Source: Ailurus styani
Lineage: Eukaryota; Chordata; Mammalia; Carnivora; Ailuridae
Reading direction: 5' to 3'
NCBI GenBank assembly: GCA_002007465.1
Contig: LNAC01000855.1
Span: 603,910 to 667,909 of the forward strand
DNA length: 64,000 nt
Made by a program: the position numbers and the translations under genes. This document shows positions 31,841-64,000 of the stretch, one piece after another. The notes beneath the pieces were generated by a model. It was not told the DNA's origin and ran no database searches. It saw nothing but the letters and a program-made list of their open reading frames with translations. Within the stretch, counting starts at the first letter, position 1. Each line of letters starts with the position of its first letter.

Positions 31841-32039
31841 GGGGCACCTGGGTGGCTCCAGTCGTTAAGCATCTGCCTTCGGCTTAGGTCATAATCCCAG
31901 GGTCCTGGGATTGAGCCCCACATCGGGCTCCCTCCTCAGCGGAAAGCCTGCTTCTCCCTCTGCCACTCCTCCTGCTTGTGTTCCCTCTCTCATTGTCTCT
32001 CTCTCTCTCTGTCAAATAAATAAATAAAATATTAAAAAA
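31841..32039 (+). mobile_element. CAN-SINE (second, inserted into the first one's TSD)
   Basis: Starts GGGGCACCTGGGTGGCTCCA and ends in AAATAAAATATTAAAAAA. Its short TSD ATACTAA (31834-31840 and 32040-32046) is part of the longer TSD of the neighbouring SINE. Confidence 0.88.
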
Positions 32040-32289
32040 ATACTAATATGGAGCTTTGAAATGATCACCAAGATAGTTAAGTAAGAAATGCAAGATGCCA
32101 AACTGTGTGGGAATTGTGTAGAAAGGAAAGGAAAGGATTATATCATAATTATATAGAGAATGGCTAACATTTTAAATTGTGGCTTTTCTATGTCAAACAC
32201 TGTTGGGAGAGCTTCAGTGTATCACTCATTTGAACTCTCACAACAGCCCTATAAAACAAGTACTACTACCATCCGCATTTTACATTCTT

Positions 32290-32497
32290 TTTTTAAAGAT
32301 TTTATTTGACACAAGGAGAGAGAGAGAGAGAGAGCAAGAGAGCGCACAAGTAGGGGGAGCAGCAGGCAGAGGTAGAGGGAGAAGCAGACTCACCCACAGA
32401 GCAGGGAGCCCAATGAGGGGCTCCATCCCAGGCCCCTGGGATCATGACTTGAGCCAAAGGCAGATGCCTAACCCGCTGAGCCACCCAGGTGCCCCAT
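32290..32497 (-). mobile_element. CAN-SINE splitting a MIR
   Basis: Starts with the T-rich reverse of the tail (TTTTTAAAGATTTTATTTGA) and ends in GAGCCACCCAGGTGCCCCAT. TSD CATTTTACATTCTT (32276-32289) and CATTTTGCATTCTT (32498-32511). MIR sequence resumes on the far side. Confidence 0.92.
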
Positions 32498-32629
32498 CAT
32501 TTTGCATTCTTATAGCTGAATAAACTAAGGTGTGGGCAGGTGAAGGAATTTTCCTAAGGTCACACAGTTGGTAAGTAGTGGAACTAGGGTTTGAACCAGG
32601 AAGTCTGGCTCCAGCACCTGTTATTCTTT

Positions 32630-32655
32630 TTTTTAAAGATTTGATTTATTTATTT

Positions 32656-32706
<51 letters not shown>

Positions 32707-32863
32707 GGAGGCACAGAGGAAGCACAAGCAGGGGGAACAGCAGGCAGAGGAAGAAGCAGGCTCCCCACAGAGCAAGGAGCCCAACATGGGACTGGATCCC
32801 AGGACCCTGGGATCATGACCCGAGCCAAAGGCAGATGCCCAAACGACTGAGTCACTCAGGCAT
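32630..32863 (-). mobile_element. CAN-SINE with expanded (GA)n
   Basis: TTTTTTTTAAAGATTTGATT head and a tail ending in CACTCAGGCATCCC. The internal AG-rich section has grown to about twenty GA units at 32661-32702. Confidence 0.88.
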
Positions 32864-32879
32864 CCCTCTTTAGAATTTT

Positions 32880-32988
32880 TAAAAAATGTATATTTGTTTA
32901 TTTAATCTCTGCCCTCTACTGGGGCTCAAACTCATGACCCTGAGATCAGGAGTCACATGCTCATCCAACTGAGCCAGCCAGGTGCCCC
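32880..32988 (-). mobile_element. CAN-SINE fragment, older subtype
   Basis: Contains GGGGCTCAAACTCATGACCC and ends in GAGCCAGCCAGGTGCCCC, the reverse of an older carnivore SINE head. More diverged than the neighbours. Confidence 0.7.
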
Positions 32989-33289
32989 ATGTACCTTTTG
33001 AATTTTGAACCATCTGGATGTATACCTATTTTTTTAAACATCCCCATATACACACACTCGAATTCACACACATATGTAATGGATACCTTGCAGTTGGTGT
33101 CTTTTTGGCAAAAGAGCTTGGGTTTCAGCAATCACCTGCATTTGAATCCCACCTTTAATATTTATTCCTGTATGACTTTGGACATGTAAAATAGTTTAAC
33201 ATGGTACCTAGGGTTGCTGCACTGATTAAACAAGATAATCACTGTTATGTGCTCAGCACGGGGCCAAATAAATGGTTCGTTCTACTTCC

Positions 33290-33640
33290 TACACATCTCT
33301 GGAATCCACTGATTTCTCACCATCTCCTCTGCCACCTCCCCTGGCTAAGGCAGCCATGGTTCCTGCCAATTTTAGCATCTCCAGTCTCTTCCCCCTCCCT
33401 TCTGTTTTCAGCACAGCCGTCAGAGCATCCATTTAAAATGCAGTTAACTATGTCACCACCCTGCTCAAATCTCTCCCATGGCTCCCCACTGCTTTTAGGA
33501 AAACTCGCAGACTTTAGAGACTTGGCACTGAAGGGTCTGCATCATCTGGCCCCAAGTGGCCTCTCCCACCTCCTCTCTCAACAGTCTCCCTTCACTCTCT
33601 GTGTTCTGCCGGTGACTTGCTGTGCCCACAGGGCACCAGC
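33290..33640 (+). mobile_element. L2 LINE fragment
   Basis: Phrases 'caccaccctgctcaaatctctcccatggctccccactgc' in part and the following gene-free CT-rich sequence match the L2 3' region in sense orientation. Old and non-coding. Confidence 0.55.
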
Positions 33641-34759
33641 CTAGCCACCACAAGCCTTTGTTTTTGAGGGCTAGTGCAATCCTAGATTCCGAGTTCCAGT
33701 CTCCAGTTCTGGCTTCCCTCAAATTTCTGTCCTGGCTGGATCGACACAAATTATAAAAATGAGAAATTCTTGCTCTGAGAGCTGGGATGAAACCCTGGGT
33801 CAGAACCCCCCAGCGGTGGCCCCAACCGGGACCTCTTCCAGCACTGCCTCCGATTCCTTTGGAGTGGGGCTGCCTGCCACCTTGGACAAGTCCTGTGGCA
33901 TGTCTAAGCCAGCTCAGTTTGGTCTGAGGGAAACCCAGAACAGTGCCTGGCACAAAGTAAATGCCCGATAAACCTTCACTTAAGGAGATTCCCCCAAAGC
34001 CTGAGCAATGACTACAGGAAGATCAAGAAGCAGAAAGAGGAGCTCTGGGATCTGTGTGGGAGGAGAGTGGGGTACTCTTAGGTGGTCTCAGGAAAACCAG
34101 GTGGGCCCTGAGTGGGTTCCTGCAGGCTGAGGGCCTCCCCCTTTGCTATTACCCATGTCTTCTGTCAATGGACTTAGATTTTCTTTTTCTCAGGCAGAAG
34201 GTAGAAAGCAGGAGACAGGGTAATCCCAGTTTAGCTTCCTGGAAATTCCTGATACTGGAAATTCCAGTAGGACCCCTCTGCCTGACATATTACATACCAG
34301 GCTAAATCCAACCTCCAGGCCTTTCTACTGGCAGGACTCTACTCTGAGTATTCTTATCCATTCCATCCCATCTGTCCTTCCTCAGGCTGACCTGACTGAC
34401 CCCTTGTGGAATCTTTGAATTTCCCCCACTCCTCATCCAAGCCCCCACACATCCTCTCTCCTCCTCCTCCCTCCATCTCTGTCCGGTCCCTTTCCCCTCC
34501 CCCACCACCTCCACTCTGTCTCCAGCTTTTTTTGGCTGCTGTCTCTTCCTCCTTCTCCTCCCTCCTTCCCTGACGCTGAATAATCAGGCCTGGCTGTCCT
34601 GGTTTCTGGAAATATTCGTGTGTGGGCAGTGGCTCAGGGCTGAAGCAGGCAATGGATGCCTGGGGGCACAGGGCAGCCCCAGGCCCCCGTGCAATGACAC
34701 TGAAATCCAGGTGCTGTGGTCCATGCCTGTCTCCCCCCTGGGGAAGGCAGAGCAGGAGA

Positions 34760-34765
34760 TTTATT
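34760..34765 (-). terminator. CACNA1F: CACNA1F polyadenylation signal
   Basis: AATAAA on the minus strand only 25 bases after the stop codon, so the CACNA1F 3' UTR is probably very short. Confidence 0.8.
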
Positions 34766-34789
34766 GAGCAGTGGAGCGGGGGTGGGAAT

Positions 34790-60031
<25,242 letters not shown>

Positions 60032-60034
60032 CCT

Positions 60035-61125
60035 CCTTTCCAGGTTGAAGAGCCATCTGCACACAGCCCCCCTCTCTTCACCCAGCTTTAGAGAGATTAA
60101 GGTCACAGGGCGGGGCTGTAGCAGGGTTGTATGGGAGGGTGAGTAGGGGCAAAGATGGGACATTTTTGGGCTAGAGCCTGACAACAGAAAAGGCACTGAT
60201 TTTTAAAAAATATTTTTATAAAATATATACCGGCACCAGTCAGAAATTAAAATAAGAAAAATGATATCATTTCCCAACAGTATTTGAACTTTGAAGTGTG
60301 TAAAAATAGACCTAACATAATATACTTATGTGTAAGATCTCCATGGGAAAAAATATCAAATACTGTCAAGTGATTAAAGGGGACCTAAGGAAATGGAGAG
60401 ATATATTAAATTTACTAATAGAAATAGTCAATGTGAAAATGTCAATTCTTCCCAAAGTGACTTAGAGATTCAGTACTGTCCCAAATGAAATCCAGAAAGA
60501 TTTTTCCATGGAATTTGACAAACTGATTCTAAAATGTATATCGACACGCAAAGGATCTAGAAGAGCCAAAATCCTTTGAAAAGGAACGAGGTGGGAGGAC
60601 ATTCCAGATCAGATATCAAGGCGTGTTATAAAGCTACAGTAATTAAGAACAGAATAGAGTTCAGAAACTGAGCCCCATATATATGTACACATGATTTATT
60701 TATGACAAACATGGCACTACTGAGCAGTGGAGACAGGGTGGTCTTTTTAATAAATGGTGGTTACATGAATGTTTACTCTGTAATTATTCTTTGGCCCGTA
60801 CACATATGTATAACATTAAAAGAAAGCATTTATGGAATGCATGAATACTAGTGACTACAATTTACATAGCGCTTTCCTACTGAATTATGTTCAGGTACAG
60901 AGTAGCAATGCTTTACATGAATTAACTGTTTTAATCCTTACAGATGAGGAAACTAAGACACAAGGAAGTTATGTAACCTGCCCACGGTTGCACCTTTAGC
61001 TACTTGAGCTAAAGACTTGAGCTAAAAAGTTGAGACGCAATCGTAGCCGCTTTATGCTGAAGCCCTCGCTCTTTACTTGTACACTTTTACAATATGGAAG
61101 ATGAATGCCGCCTTAAATGAATGAG
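60035..61125. other. CACNA1F-CCDC22 intergenic region, distal part
   Basis: Upstream of CACNA1F the sequence is AT-rich (ATTTTTATAAAATATATACC at about 60210-60230), followed by an L1 ORF2 relic (about 60340-60810) and a MIR (about 60835-61000). No clear CACNA1F core promoter is visible; the minus-strand start site is not determinable here. Confidence 0.5.
60340..60810 (+). mobile_element. L1 LINE ORF2 relic
   Basis: Follows the end of L1 ORF2: AAAATGTCAATTCTTCCCAA, GACAAACTGATTCTAAAATG, ATAAAGCTACAGTAATTAAG and TTTTTAATAAATGGTGG. Stop-ridden and non-functional. Confidence 0.85.
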
Positions 61126-61139
61126 TCATGAAGCGGCTC

Positions 61140-61600
61140 TCCGTCTGGTCCCTCTTCTACCATTGCGCGCGCGCTCAAGCGCGTAGACAGGCGCACACAC
61201 ACAGAGGTGCGCGCGCACACACGCGCGTGCTCGGTCGCTCACGCGCTCAAAATACACTTAATTGCCCCCTTGGAAGAACCCACCCGACTGCAAGCGGAAG
61301 AACTACAACTCCCAGCAGCCACTGCACGCTCAAGCCTGCCGACGCACCTTCGCACCAGGACGCCAGGCATCCGGCGTGCGCCACACTCGTTCTCCAAACT
61401 ACACATCCCGGCTCTCCCCGCGCAGCCTGTGACACTCCTTGGACCGCGAGTGCGGAGCGGGGTTTCAACTGCACCTCTCTTGCTCGGACCCGGCCCTGGA
61501 CCCGGCTCCAGACTCGAACACCGCTCCACCATGGAGGAGGCGGACCGAATTCTCATCCATTCCCTGCGCCAGGCCGGCACGTAAGGACACAGCCCCCGCC
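61140..61600 (+). promoter_or_regulatory. CCDC22: CCDC22 CpG-rich promoter
   Basis: From about 61163 the sequence is rich in CpG, with CGCGCGCGCTCAAGCGCG and alternating CG/CA runs, continuing through the first exon. It contains two ACTACA..TCCC motifs (61301-61317 and 61396-61411). No TATA box, as expected of a housekeeping gene. Confidence 0.7.
61301..61317 (+). promoter_or_regulatory. ZNF143/THAP11-type motif
   Basis: AACTACAACTCCCAGCA closely matches the known vertebrate promoter element AACTACAATTCCCAG bound by ZNF143 with THAP11/HCFC1. It lies 214-230 bases before the CCDC22 ATG. Confidence 0.75.
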
Positions 61601-61726
61601 CACCCCGGAATGCCCACATCCGGGACTCCAAAACTCTGGACCCAGTCACCCGGGAACCTTAAAACCCCAGACCCTGACATCTGGGGTTCCAACTTCCAGG
61701 ACCCTAAGACACACCCTCCTTACATA

Positions 61727-61770
<44 letters not shown>

Positions 61771-63063
61771 TGCACGCACTGTGACATCAGGGAGCTCCCA
61801 AACCCTTTGCCCCCAACACTTGGTAAACCCCAAATTCCAGGACCCAGACATCTCCAGAGCTTCAAACCTTGGGTCCTCAACACCCAGGAGCCTGAAATAC
61901 GTGGTTCTTGATATCGGTACTCTGGGACACTGGTATTTAGAAAATCTAAGCCACCTGTATTTCGAGAACCAGGGAATTTAAACACCCAGGACCCTGGCAC
62001 TCAAAAACTCTGAGACTGGATACTTGGCAACATTCAAACCCTGTTTCCCAATACCCGGGCTTTTAAAATCCCCAGACCTTAAAATCTGGCGGCCTCAACA
62101 CTTAGTGACCATTACACACAAGGACTTCTGCATTCAAGGACCCTAAAAACCGAGGATGCCAACATCTAGGGAGCCTGATTTCTGGACTTCTTGAAACTAG
62201 AAGGTCTTGGTATCTGGGGATCTTGACATCTAGGGAGCCTGACTTTTGGAAGTCCTGCAAGCCTGAGCCTCGAAATATCTAGTCTCAAAACCCTAACAGC
62301 TCAATATCTAGGGGTCCCTCAAGTGCAGGGAACGTGATACCTGGGAATCTAGAAACACAGAGGGCATGCCATCTGGGTCCCTTGCCCTTCCCAGACCCCA
62401 GAACTTTGAGACTTTTAAACATATGGCAATTTGAGATTTTTTTTTTTTAATTCAGATCCCTTCCATCTGCCGTTAGGACCTAAGGACTTTCCCAGTTCTT
62501 AGTTTTCCAAATGGAAGTTGCAGTCACCAACACCCAGGACCTGTCTGAACTGTGGCCATGGGCGCCTGGGTGGCTCAGTGGGTTAAAGCCTCTGCTTTCG
62601 GCTCAGGTCATGATCTCAGCGTCCTGGGATCGAGGCCCGCATCGGGCTCCCTGCTCAGCGGGGAGCCTGCTTCCCCCCTCTCTCTCTGCCTGCCTCTCTG
62701 CCTCCTTGTGATCTCTCTCCCTCTGTGAAATAAATAAATAAAATCTTAAAAAAAAAAAATGAACTGTGGCCATCCCCCGCCCCCCGCCCTACTCCCACCC
62801 CAATACTAAAACTTCCAGAAGGCAGCAGGGCTCAGCCTGATCCCTGTGGCCCGGCCTGCTTCGAGCCCGCCCTCTTCTTTTTCAGGGCAGTTCCTCCAGA
62901 TGTGCAGACACTGCGAGCCTTCACCACGGAGTTGGTTGTAGAAGCTGTGGTCCGCTGCCTGCGTGTCATCAACCCTGCCGTGGGCTCTGGCCTCAGCCCC
63001 CTGCTGCCTCTGGCCATGTCCGCCCGGTTCCGCCTGGCCATGAGCCTGGCTCAGGCCTGCATG
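61531..63063 (+). CDS. CCDC22: CCDC22, first two exons (gene continues beyond window)
   Basis: Exon 1 61531-61580 begins MEEADRILIHSLRQAG and ends in phase 2 at GT. Exon 2 62886-63063 continues AVPPDVQTLRAFTTELVVEA and ends ...LAQACM|GTGAGT in phase 0. These 76 residues match the N terminus of human CCDC22 and form the start of its calponin-homology-like (NN-CH) domain. CCDC22 pairs with CCDC93 and the COMMD ring in the CCC part of Commander, which recycles membrane cargo from endosomes, and also affects NF-kB through CUL1. The ATG context ACCATGG is strong. The coiled-coil part is encoded downstream of the window. No third exon is visible before the end. Confidence 0.95.
61590..62420. repeat. 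Degenerate minisatellite, CCDC22 intron 1
   Basis: Phrases of the type CCCTGACATCTGGGG, CCAGGACCCTAAGAC, CTTGACATCTAGGGAGCCTG recur every 25-40 bases for about 800 bases, interrupted by the CA repeat. Confidence 0.75.
61726..61769. repeat. (CA)n microsatellite
   Basis: About twenty CA units ending in CACGCATGCACGCAC; CCDC22 intron 1. Confidence 0.95.
62560..62759 (+). mobile_element. CAN-SINE with perfect 14-bp TSD
   Basis: Starts GGGCGCCTGGGTGGCTCAGT, A-rich end. TSD TGAACTGTGGCCAT at 62546-62559 and 62760-62773. It lies about 125 bases upstream of CCDC22 exon 2. Confidence 0.95.
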
Positions 63064-63169
63064 GTGAGTGCCCTCCTCCCAGGACACACGGCCTCTTCCT
63101 TCCTCCTTTACAAAGTTCCCGGGCTCCTTTGAAACGCTCGCCTTTCCTCTCTGCCACCTCCTCTTGTGG

Positions 63170-63965
63170 CTTAGCGTTCATTAGTGGTTAAGGATGATCT
63201 GTGGTCAAACCACCTGAGTAACTCAGACCCTCACTTCTAACTGTGTGACCCTGACCCTTCTGGGCCTCGGTTTCCTTATTTCTGAAACTGAGATGATAAA
63301 AGTAGAGTTGTTAGGAGCATTATATGAGTTGATCCATTTTGAGCCTGGGCTGGCCCCTAGCTCCCACTTTTTAAGCTTAGCACCACTAAGGTAGTGCTAG
63401 AATATTCCCCCCCACACACACACACCATGGTATCCATTTAGGAGCTCCAGGAAAAGTCTTGGCTTGGGTCACAGGCTCTCTCCTAAATTAACCACCGCGT
63501 GCTCTGATTGACCTCGCGTGGATCACATGGTCATTTCCATAGGACACTGTGACCGGCTGCTCCTGCAGGATCGCTTGGGAGTTGAGGGTCTGAGGGTTGC
63601 CTGAAGGAAGGTATGCTGGTGAAGTAGAACTGTGTCTCTGCTGCATTCCCCTCATGGCCCTCTCCTGAGAATAATTCCCAGACTGTCTGTCTCACAGGTA
63701 AAGTGCCCTGTGACAAAGCACTGATACCACCCCCGTACAGATCTGTGTCCAGTTACTATGTCCAGGCCCTCTGAGTAATGTTTCTCCTGGCTTGCTCACT
63801 CTGCAACATTGGGTCAGTCTCTTAACTTCTTTGGGTCCATCTCCTCACATGTCAAACCGGCGTGAGGGTTGCACCTCCCACCTGGGGTTGCTACGAGGAG
63901 TAAAACTCAGTGAATATAGAAAAAGTGGGCTAAACTGAGCTCTGTGTAAGTGGTATTACTATTCT
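63170..63965 (+). mobile_element. MIR relics at window end, CCDC22 intron 2
   Basis: Two MIR-like stretches: about 63190-63340 ('tgtgaccctgacccttctgg', 'ggtttccttatttctgaaac') and about 63780-63960 ('attgggtcagtctcttaact', 'gttgctacgaggagtaaaac'). The sequence between is non-repetitive with no exon seen. Confidence 0.6.
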
Positions 63966-64000
63966 TAGAGAGGCCTGATCTGGCGGCTTGCATTCCAGCC

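Larger units (their letters stand above)
31160..32110 (+). mobile_element. Old L1 LINE 3' fragment carrying two nested SINEs
   Basis: Phrases GGGCAATTTGGCAAAATTCA, CAGCATTTGTACTTCTAGGA and AAAATGGAGTACTATGCACC match the L1 ORF2/3' end region. The element is eroded and not coding. Confidence 0.7.
30700..34750. other. SYP-CACNA1F intergenic region
   Basis: Repeat-rich: MIR about 30780-30960, L1 relic 31160-32110 with two CAN-SINEs, MIR 32150-32620 split by a SINE, a further SINE and SINE fragment to 32988, and an L2 3' piece at about 33290-33640. Unique sequence follows, with a CT-rich stretch at 34430-34570. No gene is visible. Confidence 0.6.

Noticed and set aside
61128..61727. A 199-codon plus-strand frame across the CCDC22 promoter and exon 1
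   Set aside because: It reads the promoter and exon 1 in another frame; the true CCDC22 start at 61531 matches the known protein.

Overview
The window is vertebrate nuclear DNA: multi-exon genes with GT-AG introns, AATAAA signals, CpG-rich promoters and LINE/SINE/MIR repeats. About sixteen tRNA-derived CAN-SINEs, most opening like GGGCGCCTGGGTGGCTCAG and usually flanked by clean target-site duplications, point to a carnivore. The dialect with GTGGGTTAAAGCCTCTGC suggests a caniform other than dog, probably a mustelid (inference). Gene order and protein sequences match the eutherian X-chromosome block known in human as Xp11.23: MAGIX - PLP2 - PRICKLE3 - SYP - CACNA1F - CCDC22.

Layout. 1-2370: 3' part of MAGIX (+), a PDZ protein; its 5' exons lie outside. 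2370-5190: intergenic, old repeats. 5190-8230: PLP2 (+), five exons. 8000-17080: PRICKLE3 (-), nine coding exons, tail-to-tail with PLP2 and probably overlapping its 3' UTR. 18870-30570: SYP (-), six coding exons plus a separate 3' UTR exon. 30700-34750: intergenic, packed with L1, MIR and nested SINEs. 34760-60031: CACNA1F (-), all 48 coding exons recovered with consistent phase (5955 nt, 1984 residues). 60032-61530: intergenic, with an L1 ORF2 relic and a CpG-rich bidirectional region. 61531-end: the first two exons of CCDC22 (+).

The genes do not form an operon or pathway; they are a conserved gene-dense neighbourhood. SYP (synaptic vesicle) and CACNA1F (photoreceptor ribbon-synapse L-type calcium channel) are both presynaptic. 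PLP2 is a MARVEL membrane protein, PRICKLE3 a PET/LIM planar-polarity protein, and CCDC22 a subunit of the endosomal CCC/Commander complex.

I found no sign of an unknown biological system. The most interesting items are splice-site oddities in CACNA1F: a minor-spliceosome (U12-type) intron 2 whose 5' end reads GC instead of GT, a second U12-type intron 16, two U2-type GC-AG introns, and 21- and 27-nt microexons. Also notable are a six-fold CCAAT cluster in the SYP terminal intron, long polypyrimidine and degenerate minisatellite introns, and paired ZNF143-like motifs in the CCDC22 promoter. Exon boundaries were set by eye from splice signals, phase and remembered homologues; no alignment or RNA data were available.
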